A DNA stretch of 64,000 nucleotides from Arthrobacter alpinus (GTDB lineage Bacteria; Actinomycetota; Actinomycetes; Actinomycetales; Micrococcaceae), in NCBI RefSeq assembly GCF_001445575.1, contig NZ_CP013200.1, forward strand, positions 1,922,001-1,986,000, written 5' to 3'. The notes beneath the pieces are model-generated. The model was not told the origin of the DNA. It saw only the letters and a list, made by a program, of their open reading frames with translations, and did no database searches. Shown in pieces: positions 27,301 to 35,855 of this stretch. The translations under genes were made by a program, and so were the position numbers. The first letter of the stretch is position 1, and each line of letters opens with the position of its first letter.

Positions 27301-28034
27301 TCACGGACAAATGGGCCGCACTACACGTGCGCGTCGATGATGACGGCAACGAAATCCGTGAGGGCACCCCTTTTGTGCGCGAGGAACAGGAGAAGCGGCT
27401 CAAACGGGCCGAACGCGATCTTGCCGCCCTGGGCAAGGTCAACCCCTTGGCGCTGGAGGAATTCGCAGCCCTGGAGGAACGCCACCAGTTCCTGTCCTCG
27501 CAGTTGGAGGACCTGAAATCCAGCCGCAAGGACTTGCTGGACATCATCAAGGAAGTGGACCAGCGGGTGGAAGAAGTGTTCACGGCCGCCTATACGGACA
27601 CTGCCGCGCAGTTCGAGCAGGTCTTTTCCCGGCTGTTCCCCGGCGGCGAGGGACGACTGGTCCTGACCGACCCGGAGAACATGCTGACCACCGGTATTGA
27701 GATTGAGGCCCGGCCCGCCGGGAAGAAGATTAAACGCCTGTCCCTGCTCTCCGGCGGGGAGCGCTCGCTGACTGCAGTGGCGCTGCTGGTGGCTATTTTC
27801 AAGGCCAGGCCTTCGCCGTTCTATGTGATGGATGAGGTGGAGGCGGCGCTCGATGACACGAACCTGGGCCGGCTCATCACCCTTTTTGAGGAGCTGCGCG
27901 AGTCCAGCCAGCTCATCATCATCACGCACCAGAAGCGCACCATGGAGGTTGCGGACGCGTTGTACGGCGTCTCCATGAGGGGCGACGGCGTCTCCGCCGT
28001 CATCAGCCAGCGCATGGATCGCGCCGCCTCCTGA
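24345..28034 (+). CDS. smc: Chromosome segregation ATPase SMC
   Basis: SMC, with ScpA and ScpB, forms the bacterial condensin that organises and helps segregate the chromosome. The 1229-residue protein has the N-terminal Walker A GPNGSGKSN (residues 31-39), two long coiled coils (about 165-500 and 680-1010), a hinge (about 510-670), and the C-terminal LSGGERSLTA signature and Walker B FYVMDEVEAALDD. TTG 24345 (LHLKSLTVRGFKSFA) is the family-typical start; reading further upstream would include the GC-rich repeats. The hinge carries a short insertion with NQHTV-NQHTL repeats near residues 594-606. A 32-bp tandem array begins at its stop codon. Confidence 0.96.
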   Translation: MHLKSLTVRGFKSFASATTFDFEPGVTAVVGPNGSGKSNVVDALAWVMGEQGAKTLRGGKMEDVIFAGTSGRPPLGRAHVALTIDNSDGALPIDYAEVTISRTLFRAGGSEYAINGTACRLLDIQELLSDSGLGREMHVIVGQGQLDKVLHATPEDRRGFIEEAAGILKHRRRKEKTLRKLDAMGANLARLTDLTGEIRRQLTPLGKQAAVARRAQSVQFDVRDARARLLADSIVTLTQAVERDEAAELALKNRREHVERELQSARAHQAALEQQAAAATPVLNAARDNWYQLSATRDQLKALGVLATERRRHLGATEAAPDPSRDPDRLAEQAVRLREEEAELDLALEERRYGLETAMEIKTDAEAAVRAEEQRVREQLRASADRREGLAKLAGKVAAARSRVESAEAEIGRLHHSKAAGAERHNTAAQEFAALESQVAGVEQGEERLDADYETAAAALTTIDEKIAALTQEQLAAERERDSLTARRDALAVGLLRKDASAQLLEARPEGVLASMAQLIAVVPSYETALAAALNAAAEGVGVTGLHAALAALELVKKHDGGRVTLVLTDAAGGAGTWRGTDADSADEHAAAKQATQNQHTVNQHTLNQAAAAAAQTVAGAVLARAQVSGPPELDRTLDALLAGVVLVPDMSAAQDVLAHDASLTAVSAAGDVFTQWWVQGGSAMAPSLLELQATVDETEAALAKAVARGEQTRFALAGLQGQRGALAQAEAEALAALNESDARLAAVAERLGLLGATLRSAAGESDRHAQAVQGATANLEREQVALEGVAARLAAAQEAPVDVEPSMDERDALAAAATAARAVELETRLQLRSTEDSLHATRNRAAALERAAATERTAREQAAQRAARRQFQARKAAAVASATHHVLALVQESIELAEHVRDEAEEQRATREVELMAVRSATVEAEKERARLTDSVHKDELARAAQKLRIETLENKSIEELGLSVDHLLKEYGPDTLVPLGPGEVTDKWAALHVRVDDDGNEIREGTPFVREEQEKRLKRAERDLAALGKVNPLALEEFAALEERHQFLSSQLEDLKSSRKDLLDIIKEVDQRVEEVFTAAYTDTAAQFEQVFSRLFPGGEGRLVLTDPENMLTTGIEIEARPAGKKIKRLSLLSGGERSLTAVALLVAIFKARPSPFYVMDEVEAALDDTNLGRLITLFEELRESSQLIIITHQKRTMEVADALYGVSMRGDGVSAVISQRMDRAAS

Positions 28035-28159
28035 CGCCGCACCACTTTCCGGCGGGTTTTGCACGACGCGGCATCAGTTTCCGGCGGGTTTTGAATAACG
28101 CGGCACCACTTTCCGGCGGTTTTTGCGCGACGCGGCATCAGTTTCTGGCGAGATCTTTA
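28032..28159. repeat. Tandem array of four 32-bp units with a 64-bp higher-order period
   Basis: The anchor CCGGCGG recurs at 28049, 28081 and 28113, with a degenerate TTCTGGCG match at 28145, exactly 32 bases apart. Units begin at 28032, 28064, 28096 and 28128. Units 1 and 3 contain CACCACT where units 2 and 4 contain CATCAGT, so the array looks like a duplicated dimer. Unit 1 starts at the TGA of smc and unit 4 runs into the last codons of the minus-strand GNAT gene. No spacers. Confidence 0.9.
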
Positions 28160-28647
28160 CTGAACGCGAGGAACGGCAGGGACTCCGAGGGGACCTCAAG
28201 GTCGAACAGTGCCGTGTAGTTGGTGCTCAGGTAGAGGCCCCTGGCCTCGGGCTGACGCGGGCCCGTGGTCAGATACACGTGCCGGTAGCCGAGCTCGACG
28301 GCCTTAGCCTCGAGCTCGGCCATGACGCGGCGTGCTAAACCGCGGCGGCGATGCTGCGAATGGGTCCAGATGCGTTTGAATTCGGCGGTGTCGGGGGAGT
28401 AGCGGCGGAAGGCGCCACCGGCGATCGACACACCATTTTCCTGAATGATCAGCAGGGCACCATCTGGGGCTTCAAATTCCTCGGCCGGGTACCTGTTGAG
28501 CTCGGCTTCCGCGTTTCCTGCCCCGAACAAGTCGGCGTACCGGTGTTCGTATTCCACGGCCAGCTCATCCAGGAGTGGGCGCACCCGATCGTCGTTGAGG
28601 GGCAGCGACAGCACCGTGAGTTCCGCGGTGTCTAAGGGTGAGTTCAT
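28138..28647 (-). CDS. GNAT-family N-acetyltransferase
   Basis: The 169-residue protein has the GNAT core: DGALLIIQENGVSIAGGAFRRY (beta strands 2-4), an acetyl-CoA loop HRRRGLARRVMAELE (Q/R-x-x-G-x-A type) and GYRHVYLTTGPRQPEARGLY. It is coupled to the FAD/NAD(P)-binding gene by an ATGA overlap. In Bacillus subtilis an acetyltransferase (YxeL/SnaB type) acetylates S-(2-succino)cysteine before a flavin monooxygenase cuts the C-S bond; the neighbourhood here suggests a comparable role, but that is inference. The last codons lie inside the 32-bp tandem array. Confidence 0.85.
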   Translation of the reverse strand: MNSPLDTAELTVLSLPLNDDRVRPLLDELAVEYEHRYADLFGAGNAEAELNRYPAEEFEAPDGALLIIQENGVSIAGGAFRRYSPDTAEFKRIWTHSQHRRRGLARRVMAELEAKAVELGYRHVYLTTGPRQPEARGLYLSTNYTALFDLEVPSESLPFLAFSKDLARN

Positions 28648-30566
28648 GAGAGTGTCCTTCCGGAAATAGCTGTCAATGTGGAGCGCTGGGTCAACGTGAG
28701 CAGAAGCAGTCGGGCGAGCGCATCGTTCTCTCGAAAGGGAGCCGCGTTGCTATTCGGGCGGGCAAACGCCCCGGAGGCCCAGGCCGAGGTGCCGGGTCCG
28801 ACGGCGAAAAGAGACTTCGTCGCCTCATCCCGCGACCCCACCACCTGATGGGAATCGCTCACCAATAATTTGCCCGTGGACACTGTACCGTCGGCGGTCA
28901 GCAAATGTTGCTCCGCGCCACCGCCGCTGCGGTGGAGTTGAGCCAGCACCGGATTGGCCGAGTGGGCCACGGTGGGTGCAGGCAGTCGGGCCTCGATGAA
29001 CGCCGCCGCCGTGACGGTCATGGCACCTTGCGCGGCAGTGGCACGGAACAAGCCGCTGGACTCCTCCGCCGTCACCTGCAGGTTGGGGCCGAGGAACTCC
29101 AACAGCCCAGCCCGGTGGATGGCCAAGAGCTGCCGCAAGCGGTGCGGTGGCGGGCCGGAATCCACAAAACTAAAGAAGCCATGCCACCAACCATGCACCG
29201 CGGCATGCGATCCGGCGCTCAACCGTTCTGCTGGCACCAGCGAGGCGACATCCATATAGGCGCGCAATAGGCCCAGGAACAGCGCCAGCGTTTCGGGGTG
29301 CTGCTCGCTGTCCCGGCGCCGCAGATCCTCGGCAATATAATCGGCCACGGCGTCGGCAACCGAACCGGGGGTGCCGAAGTCGAACCCGGCCAAGGGATGG
29401 TCCAGCCGCTCAAAGTCGAGGTGGAGCGCGGGATCCGGCACGGCGGAGGTGACGAGGGTGCTCCGTTCGGGGCTATACCAATCAAGGCCTGCCAAAGCAT
29501 CGGAGAAGTCGGACCAGTCCATGCTCACTCGCTCCGGGCTGCCCGTCAAGAGCTCCTGGTAGTACGCGTACGCCGTGTCCTTGGCAATGAGCGGCCACAG
29601 CTGGGTGCGGAAATCGAGTTCGCTGTGCTCGGCCAGGAGCTGCTGCACAGCCTCGGCCGTGAAAAACTGTGCCGCACCGGGTGCCGTGCCCCGCAAGGTG
29701 GCGGAGATTTTCGAGTGAAACGGCACACCGCGCCGCGAGCCTGCCCACAGCCTCGGCTCGCGGCCGGAAGGCACATAGTCAAGTTCGCCGTCGTCCCTCT
29801 GTACGAAACGACCGCCGCGGCCCTCCATGAGCAAGACCACGAGGTCAACGAACGCCAAGCCCATGCCGGAAACAATCACGTCCTGCCCCGGAGCCAGCGC
29901 GGAATAGTCCACGTCGGTGGTGTACGCCGGGGCGGCATGAAAGCGGCCGTGGCGGGCGGCAAAGTCGGCAAAGTGCGCCGATGGGCCGTGCACCGTGGCA
30001 TCCGTATGACCTAAGGCAAGGACGACGGCGCTCGCGGCCAACACTGTTCCCCCGGCAAGGCGGACAGTATGAATGCCCTCCTCGGCGGCCGTCACCTCGA
30101 GAGCGGTGTCCCGGTGGACGGTCACGGTGGCCTGCGGTGCCAAGGCGGCAACGGCGCGGCGGAAGAACCACTCGAGATAGGCGCTGTGAAGCTGCCGGGT
30201 CGGGAAGGATGTGCGCGTGAGGGTTGCTGCCTGTTCCGCCAGAAGAGCATGAAGCAGCGGGGCGTCATCGAGGATGCCGGTGGTCAGTGCTGCCGCCCAT
30301 TGGGCCAGATCCGGCCCGTCGACGGCGGGGCCTGCGCACGCCACCGAGGCGTCCGTAAACATTGTCACGTCCCCGGCCATGGAATTGAGCATGAGTCCGG
30401 GGTCTTGATCAAAGCGCCAGATCCGGCCAGAGCCGGCCGTGAACGGTTCCACCACGTGGATGTCCACGGCGGTCTGGAGGAGCTCCGGCGCGTTGGCGCC
30501 GAGACGTTCCAGCACTCCGGCTGTGCGCGGGCCGCCCCCGATGAAGACGAGGCTGTGATCAGACAT
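28644..30566 (-). CDS. FAD/NAD(P)-binding protein (NAD_binding_9 type)
   Basis: The 640-residue protein starts SDHSLVFIGGGPRTAGVLER, a Rossmann FAD site with the GGGPR form seen in the FAD-NAD(P)-binding (YdhS-like) family, continues with FTAGSGRIWRFDQDPGLMLN, and has a second dinucleotide region VIVSGMGLAFVDLVVLLM near residue 225. It has no signal peptide. Members of this family are poorly characterised; an oxygenase or oxidoreductase acting on amino-acid-like substrates is possible. ATG 30566 is chosen because AGGAG lies five bases upstream; an ATG 24 bases earlier lacks one. It is divergent from the ABC-transporter operon and coupled to the GNAT gene. Confidence 0.8.
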   Translation of the reverse strand: MSDHSLVFIGGGPRTAGVLERLGANAPELLQTAVDIHVVEPFTAGSGRIWRFDQDPGLMLNSMAGDVTMFTDASVACAGPAVDGPDLAQWAAALTTGILDDAPLLHALLAEQAATLTRTSFPTRQLHSAYLEWFFRRAVAALAPQATVTVHRDTALEVTAAEEGIHTVRLAGGTVLAASAVVLALGHTDATVHGPSAHFADFAARHGRFHAAPAYTTDVDYSALAPGQDVIVSGMGLAFVDLVVLLMEGRGGRFVQRDDGELDYVPSGREPRLWAGSRRGVPFHSKISATLRGTAPGAAQFFTAEAVQQLLAEHSELDFRTQLWPLIAKDTAYAYYQELLTGSPERVSMDWSDFSDALAGLDWYSPERSTLVTSAVPDPALHLDFERLDHPLAGFDFGTPGSVADAVADYIAEDLRRRDSEQHPETLALFLGLLRAYMDVASLVPAERLSAGSHAAVHGWWHGFFSFVDSGPPPHRLRQLLAIHRAGLLEFLGPNLQVTAEESSGLFRATAAQGAMTVTAAAFIEARLPAPTVAHSANPVLAQLHRSGGGAEQHLLTADGTVSTGKLLVSDSHQVVGSRDEATKSLFAVGPGTSAWASGAFARPNSNAAPFRENDALARLLLLTLTQRSTLTAISGRTLS

Positions 30567-30845
30567 AAGGACTCCTGGACGGTGCTGCACGGGACCCCGC
30601 GAAGCAGTTCTAGCGAATGGGTGATGTGCCCATGCTAGGGCGCCGCGTAGGGCCGAAAAAAGGGTGCGGTCATGTCACTTCACCGCCGTTCATGGGGCGT
30701 CATTTCCAGTTCATGCAACGACACATGACGCTCTGCGTCCCATCATGAAGCCGTGCAACGAAGGCTTTGGAAGCGGTTCCGAAATCCGCCTAGATTTGCA
30801 GCCATCGAAGCACAACAATCACGATGAAAGAATCGAGGTGGCGCA
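30567..30845. promoter_or_regulatory. Divergent promoter region of the organosulfur-like island
   Basis: 279 bases between the FAD/NAD(P)-binding gene and the ABC permease gene. It contains several TCATG or CATGA half-sites (30670-30674, 30689-30693, 30710-30714, 30723-30728, 30743-30748) and GGTCATGTCAC at 30668-30678, which matches GGTCATGACAC at 38517-38527 in the other divergent promoter region of the island. GTCATGT at 30669 can pair with ACATGAC at 30723. A regulator gene is not present nearby. Confidence 0.4.
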
Positions 30846-31862
30846 ATGAGCACCGCACCTACCGAGCTGGCCCCATCGGCCACCGAGACGCTGGAGTCAG
30901 AAACGCCGGCGTCCCAGACTCCGGATCCCGCACCGGCCCAGCACCGCGCCGTGGCCGACTATTCGGGATACCGCATCGTGGCCGCAAAACACCCGTGGCG
31001 TTGGGTTGGCACCGTGGTGGTGGCTTTGGCAGTGGCGGCCATTTTGTGGTCGCTGATCACCAACCCCCGGTGGGAATGGGATGTGGTGGCGCAGTGGTTT
31101 ACCGCGGAGTCCGTCATCCGGGGTCTGGGTGAAACGCTTAAGCTGACGGTCATTGCCGGAGCACTGGGTTTCATCCTGGGTTTCATTTTGGCGCTAATGC
31201 GGCTTTCCGCGTCCCCGCTGTTGGTCTCCGTCTCATGGACGTTCTCCTGGATTTTCCGGTCCACCCCGCTGCTGGTGCAGATGTTGCTCTGGTACAACTT
31301 GGGTTACCTGTACGAGAAGATCAGCCTGGGCATCCCCTTCACGAGCGTGACATTTTTTGAGGTCCAAACCACAACGTTGGTTAGCCAATTCGCCGCGGCC
31401 ATCCTAGGCCTGACCCTCAACCAGGCCGCCTATTCCGCGGAGATCATTCGCGGCGGCATTCTCTCTGTGGACCAGGGCCAAATTGAGGCAGCGGCGGCCT
31501 TGGGCATTCCGGCCTGGCGCCGATCCACGCGCATCGTGTTGCCCCAGGCCATGCGCTCCATCCTGCCCACGGCGTTCAACGAGATCATTGGCCTGGTCAA
31601 GGGCACCTCCATTGTGTACGTCCTGGCCTATTCGGAGCTGTTCTACACCGTTCAGGTCATTTATAACCGCACCCAACAGGTTCTGCCGCTGCTGCTCGTG
31701 GCCACGCTCTGGTACATCGTGATCACCTCCGTGTTGAGTGTTTTCCAGTACTACATTGAACGCCACTATGCGAAGGGGGCGGTGCGGACACTGCCGCTGA
31801 CTCCGTTGCAAAAAGCCCGGAAGTTCTTCACCCTCCGCACCACAGCCAAGGATCTGTCATGA
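30846..31862 (+). CDS. Polar amino-acid-type ABC transporter permease
   Basis: The 338-residue protein has a hydrophilic N-terminus of about 50 residues, then about five or six membrane segments (WVGTVVVALAVAAILWSLI; LKLTVIAGALGFILGFILAL; others) and the permease coupling loop AALGIPAWRRSTRIVLPQAMRSILP, the EAA motif that docks the ATPase. RSTPLLVQMLLWYNLG is typical of the HisMQ/GlnP family. It would act in the cytoplasmic membrane as a dimer. GAGGTGG precedes the ATG, and the ATPase gene overlaps its stop. First gene of a plus-strand operon with transporter and monooxygenase genes. Confidence 0.9.
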   Translation: MSTAPTELAPSATETLESETPASQTPDPAPAQHRAVADYSGYRIVAAKHPWRWVGTVVVALAVAAILWSLITNPRWEWDVVAQWFTAESVIRGLGETLKLTVIAGALGFILGFILALMRLSASPLLVSVSWTFSWIFRSTPLLVQMLLWYNLGYLYEKISLGIPFTSVTFFEVQTTTLVSQFAAAILGLTLNQAAYSAEIIRGGILSVDQGQIEAAAALGIPAWRRSTRIVLPQAMRSILPTAFNEIIGLVKGTSIVYVLAYSELFYTVQVIYNRTQQVLPLLLVATLWYIVITSVLSVFQYYIERHYAKGAVRTLPLTPLQKARKFFTLRTTAKDLS

Positions 31863-32710
31863 CCATCACCGAAATATCGGCCACCACAGCACCAGGGACC
31901 ATAGGACCTGGCACCCCAGTACCAGCCGGCACACGTGGCTTGGTAGAAATCACCGCCGTCCACAAAAGCTTTGGAACCCTGCACGTGCTCAAGGGTGTTT
32001 CCCTGACTGTGGAACCCGGAGCCGTGACGGCCATCCTTGGCCCGTCGGGTTCGGGCAAGTCCACGCTGCTGCGCACCATCAACCATCTGGAGAAGGTGGA
32101 TTCCGGCTACGTCGCCATTGACGGCAACGTGGTGGGCTACAAGTTGCGGGGCAACACTCTGCACGAACTTCGCGAAAAGGAAATCCTCAAACAGCGGACC
32201 GAAATCGGGATGGTGTTTCAGAACTTCAACCTCTTTGGCCACCTCACGGCACTGGAAAATGTGAGTGAAGCCCCCGTGGTGGCTCAGGGAAAAACCAAGG
32301 CCGAGGCCCGCCGTCGTGGCTTGGAATTACTGGAGCGAGTGGGCCTGAAAGACAAGGCTGGCGCCTATCCACGCCAACTTTCAGGAGGCCAGCAGCAACG
32401 CGTAGCCATTGCCCGGGCGCTGGCCCTCGACCCGAAGATCCTGCTCTTTGACGAGCCCACCAGCGCCCTAGACCCGGAATTGGTCAACGAGGTACTGGAT
32501 GTCATACGGGAACTGGCCACCTCCGGCACCACCTTGATCATCGTCACGCATGAGATGGGCTTCGCCCGCGACGTGGCGGACACGGTGGTCTTCATGGACC
32601 AGGGCCAAATCGTGGAAAGTGGCCCTCCGGCGGGCATCTTCGCCAATCCACAGCAGGAGCGCACCAAAAGCTTCTTCTCCAAAATCATCGAACCAGCGTT
32701 CAACATCTAA
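31859..32710 (+). CDS. Polar amino-acid-type ABC transporter ATP-binding protein
   Basis: This 283-residue ATPase energises the permease encoded just upstream. It has Walker [11 protein letters not shown] (about residue 60), a Q-loop MVFQNFNLF, the ABC signature LSGGQQQR, Walker [15 protein letters not shown] and the switch His in IIVTHEM. The first 28 residues are an Ala/Thr/Gly/Pro-rich extension before [11 protein letters not shown]. The ATG overlaps the permease stop (ATGA). The [13 protein letters not shown] segment is typical of GlnQ/HisP-class transporters for amino acids and sulfur amino acids such as cystine. Confidence 0.93.
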   Translation: MTITEISATTAPGTIGPGTPVPAGTRGLVEITAVHKSFGTLHVLKGVSLTVEPGAVTAILGPSGSGKSTLLRTINHLEKVDSGYVAIDGNVVGYKLRGNTLHELREKEILKQRTEIGMVFQNFNLFGHLTALENVSEAPVVAQGKTKAEARRRGLELLERVGLKDKAGAYPRQLSGGQQQRVAIARALALDPKILLFDEPTSALDPELVNEVLDVIRELATSGTTLIIVTHEMGFARDVADTVVFMDQGQIVESGPPAGIFANPQQERTKSFFSKIIEPAFNI

Positions 32711-32721
32711 GGACCATTCCC

Positions 32722-33726
32722 ATGTCACAGCCTTCCGCACTCCGGAACCCCCGCCTTCGCACCCTCGCTGTGCTCCCCGCCGTCGTCCTTGCAAGCATGG
32801 CCGTGCTGACAGGCTGCTCCGATCCAGGGGCGCAAGCAGCCGTGGCCGGGCAGGAAACCGCTGCCGCCAACGGTGTGGTGTACAACAGTTCGCCGGAGCA
32901 GAACCGCATCCGGGCCCAGAAGGATTCGGCCCTGGCGGCAAAGGTACCGGCGGCAATCGCCGAGGATGGCAAGCTCACCGTGGGCACCACCGCAGGCTCC
33001 GTGCCGCTGAGCTTTCATGCCACAGATAATAAGACGCCCATCGGCTCGGAGCTGGATCTGGCGCAGCTCGTGGCCGACAAGCTCGGGCTTGAGCTCGACG
33101 TGCAGGTCACTGCCTGGGAGAACTGGCCCCTGAAGACCCAATCCGGGGACCTTGAAGTGGTGTTCTCCAATGTGGGCATCAATGCTGACCGGGTGAAACT
33201 CTTTGACTTCTCCACCTACCGTGCCGCGTTCATGGGCTTTGAAGCCAAGAGCACCTCCAGCTATGACATCAAGGGCTCAGCGGATATCTCCGGGCTAAGG
33301 ATCTCCGTAGGGTCCGGCACTAACCAGGAGAAGATCCTCCTGGCCTGGAACAAGGAACTCGAGGCCGCCGGTAAGGCGCCGGCCCAACTGCAGTACTACT
33401 CATCGGATGCCGACACCATTTTGGCCCTGGGATCCGGGCGCACCGACGTCAACATCACGCCCTACCCCTCAGCTGTTTACCGCGCCAACACCCGGGACGA
33501 CTTGAAGATCGTGGGTAAGGTCAACGCCGGCTGGCCGAATGAAACACTGGTCGCGGCCACCACGCTCAAGGACAACGGGCTGGCCCCGGTCATCACCGAC
33601 GCCCTGAATGAGGTCATCAAGGACGGCAGCTATGCCAAGGTTCTGAACCGCTGGGGCCTGAGTGAGGAAGCCTTGACGGACTCCGAAACGGTCACTGAAT
33701 CCAACTACACCGGCGCCACCAAATGA
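32722..33726 (+). CDS. ABC transporter substrate-binding lipoprotein (SBP family 3)
   Basis: A lipoprotein signal peptide ends at SMAVLTGC (Cys about residue 33); the mature protein carries the family 3 binding fold (KLTVGTTAGSVPLSFH, IGSELDLAQLVADKLGLEL, VVFSNVGINADRVKLFDFS, ISVGSGTNQEKILLAW, DGSYAKVLNRWGLSEEAL). It would present the substrate to the permease encoded upstream. A second protein at 37415-38386 is clearly paralogous throughout, including IxVGSGTNQE and SYAKIL segments. Ligand unknown; polar amino acids, including sulfur-containing ones, are usual for this family. Confidence 0.9.
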   Translation: MSQPSALRNPRLRTLAVLPAVVLASMAVLTGCSDPGAQAAVAGQETAAANGVVYNSSPEQNRIRAQKDSALAAKVPAAIAEDGKLTVGTTAGSVPLSFHATDNKTPIGSELDLAQLVADKLGLELDVQVTAWENWPLKTQSGDLEVVFSNVGINADRVKLFDFSTYRAAFMGFEAKSTSSYDIKGSADISGLRISVGSGTNQEKILLAWNKELEAAGKAPAQLQYYSSDADTILALGSGRTDVNITPYPSAVYRANTRDDLKIVGKVNAGWPNETLVAATTLKDNGLAPVITDALNEVIKDGSYAKVLNRWGLSEEALTDSETVTESNYTGATK

Positions 33727-33780
33727 GATTTCTGGTTCAACGCATCATCGCCGAAGATCACCACACGAAGAGGAGTCATC

Positions 33781-34650
33781 ATGTCCACAGCAGCACCCGC
33801 TGATACGAGCAAGCCCGCAACGAGCCAAACCCCCTTTGAATCCGCGTGGACACACTGGCACGACGCCCACGAGATCCTCCGCCGCGATCCGCACGGCTTC
33901 CTAGCCGTCACCGATCTGCACTGGATCACCACAGAGGCAGCAGCGCTCGCAGGCGCCCCGGGCACGTGGCGGCTCGCGGACGACGCCGTTCATGTCACCT
34001 TGGGTGCCGGCGAGAGCCTGCTGCGCGACGGCGTCGAACTGAATGCGGCGAAGAACCTGAATGCCGAGGGAGAGCTGGTCTTTGGACCAATCGCAGAACG
34101 CGACGGAATCAACCTAGGCCATGGAAATAGTGTGTTGGAGCTGGCCAAGCGCGGCGGCGAATACATCCTCCGGCCGCGGAACCCGAGCAACGCCTTGCTC
34201 CGCAACTATCAGGGCACCCCGGCGTTCGCCCCTACCGAGTCCTTGGTGCTGGCGGCACAGTACGTGCCGTTCCGCCAGCCGCGCGAAACCACCGTGGGTG
34301 CCGCCGTCGAAGGAATTAGTCACGTTTATCAGGCGCCCGGGAAAGTCACATTCACCTTCGACGGCGCGGAGCTGGCCTTGACAGCCTTCAACGGTTCGGC
34401 TCCTGGCACCTTCCAAGTGCTATTCACAGATGAGACCTCAGGGATCAGCACGTATGCGGCCAACCGGACGCTGACTTTCGTCGCACCCGAGAATGGTGGG
34501 CCCACAACGCTCGATTTCAACCGGGCCGTGAACCTGCCGTGCGCCTACACGGACCTGGCCACCTGCCCCCTGCCACCCGCCGAGAACCACCTGCCGGTCG
34601 CCATCACCGCCGGCGAGAAGATCCCCTTTGAACGAAAGGCCGCCCAGTGA
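33781..34650 (+). CDS. DUF1684 domain protein
   Basis: The C-terminal FNRAVNLPCAYTDLATCPLP and the middle RPRNPSNALLRNYQG, FTDETSGISTYAANRTL are the hallmarks of DUF1684, a family without a settled function. The 289-residue protein has no signal peptide, so it is cytoplasmic. GAGGAG precedes the ATG. It overlaps the downstream monooxygenase gene by a GTGA junction, which ties it to the flavin-dependent chemistry of this operon; a role in substrate handling or product release is inference only. Confidence 0.85.
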   Translation: MSTAAPADTSKPATSQTPFESAWTHWHDAHEILRRDPHGFLAVTDLHWITTEAAALAGAPGTWRLADDAVHVTLGAGESLLRDGVELNAAKNLNAEGELVFGPIAERDGINLGHGNSVLELAKRGGEYILRPRNPSNALLRNYQGTPAFAPTESLVLAAQYVPFRQPRETTVGAAVEGISHVYQAPGKVTFTFDGAELALTAFNGSAPGTFQVLFTDETSGISTYAANRTLTFVAPENGGPTTLDFNRAVNLPCAYTDLATCPLPPAENHLPVAITAGEKIPFERKAAQ

Positions 34651-35846
34651 GCCCCACAGAAAATTATCTACCCGGTTTCCTAGCCCTCGAGCTCGACGGC
34701 GACGGAGCGCATCCGGCTGCGTGGCGGGCCGCCCGCCATACACCTGCCGAACTCCTGACCGGTGATCGGATCCGCTCCACGGTACTGGCCGCCGAATCGG
34801 CAGGGTTTCAGATTGCAACCTTTTCCGATGGACCAGTGCTGGCAGGCCAAGAAGGCAATGCCGGTCTCGATGTCGCGGGCCGGCTCGACGCCGTGCAGCG
34901 GGCCGCGTTCGCCGCACCGCTGACACACAGCATCATCCTGGTCCCCGAGGTGGACACCGTGTATACCGAGCCTTTCCATGTGGCGACCCAACTGGCCAGT
35001 CTCGACTACGTCTCCGGCGGTCGAGCCGGCTGGCTTGTGGCGGCCAGCGGCACAGAACGAGAGGGGGCCGCCGTCGGACGTGCCCCCGTGGAGGGTGCAG
35101 CGCTAGCTGCAGAGGCTGCCGCGTCGGTGGAGGTTTCCCGAAAGCTCTGGGACAGCTGGGAGGACGACGCCGTGATCCGCGATGTCGAGTCCGGGCGCTA
35201 CCTCGACGTGGACAAGCTGCACTACGCGGATTTTGAAACCGGCCCCGAATTCCCGGGCACGGGCTACTCGGTCAAGGGGCCGGCCATCATTCCCCGTCCC
35301 CTGCAGGGGCAGCTCCCCGTGGTGGCGCCGTACGGCCTGATCGGTGGCGACGGCGACGGCCTCGAAGGAGGAGGCTTGGACGTGGGTGGCCCGGATTCTG
35401 GGATTGACGCCGTGCTGGTGCGGGCACGTGAGGTGAGCGAGCTGGCTGCCGAGGTCACGCGGGTCCGCACGCTGTTCGCAGGCCAGGTTGCCGTCATCGC
35501 CGAACTCGATGTGGTCCTCGATGCCCGCGGTCAGAGCGCGGCTGCGCGGATTGCGCAGCTGGATTCCCATACGCCGTGGCACAGCAGTGGCGCCCGGTAC
35601 ACCGGTAACGCTGAGGGCCTGGTGGAGGTGCTGACGGAGATTTTGGCAACGGCCCATGGTGTTCGGCTGCACCCGGCCGTCCTAGACGTTGACCTGGACG
35701 AACTTGCCAGGTTAGTGCTTCCGGTCCTGCGCCGCCGGGGCGTACTGGCACCCACCACTACCGATGCCACCTTCCGGGACTTGCTCGGGCTGGACCGTCC
35801 GCTCAGTCGCTACGCAGCCGTTGAGCACCAATCCGTTGACTTTTAG
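34647..35846 (+). CDS. Luciferase-like (LLM class) flavin-dependent oxidoreductase, divergent
   Basis: The 399-residue protein (GTG start, overlapping DUF1684) follows the bacterial-luciferase TIM-barrel pattern: RSTVLAAESAGFQIATFSDG, DAVQRAAFAAPLTHSIILVPE, TEPFHVATQLASLDYVSGGRAGWLV and a C-terminal VLRRRGVLAP. These enzymes use reduced FMN from a separate reductase to oxygenate organic substrates. The region around residues 230-250 is a Gly/Asp-rich loop, suggesting divergence from characterised members. It is co-transcribed with the NtaA-type gene that follows. Confidence 0.8.
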   Translation: MSPTENYLPGFLALELDGDGAHPAAWRAARHTPAELLTGDRIRSTVLAAESAGFQIATFSDGPVLAGQEGNAGLDVAGRLDAVQRAAFAAPLTHSIILVPEVDTVYTEPFHVATQLASLDYVSGGRAGWLVAASGTEREGAAVGRAPVEGAALAAEAAASVEVSRKLWDSWEDDAVIRDVESGRYLDVDKLHYADFETGPEFPGTGYSVKGPAIIPRPLQGQLPVVAPYGLIGGDGDGLEGGGLDVGGPDSGIDAVLVRAREVSELAAEVTRVRTLFAGQVAVIAELDVVLDARGQSAAARIAQLDSHTPWHSSGARYTGNAEGLVEVLTEILATAHGVRLHPAVLDVDLDELARLVLPVLRRRGVLAPTTTDATFRDLLGLDRPLSRYAAVEHQSVDF

Positions 35847-35855
35847 GGAGAAATC

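Noticed and set aside
28032..28159. CRISPR array suggested by 32-base periodicity
   Set aside because: Direct tandem repetition without spacers; overlaps coding ends of smc and a GNAT gene.
30700..30770. SAM riboswitch upstream of the ABC transporter (ATGAAGCC-GT-GCAAC resembles the SAM-I/IV core)
   Set aside because: Could not find the P1 and P4 pairings needed for a SAM riboswitch; short matches of this kind occur by chance. Infernal against Rfam would decide.
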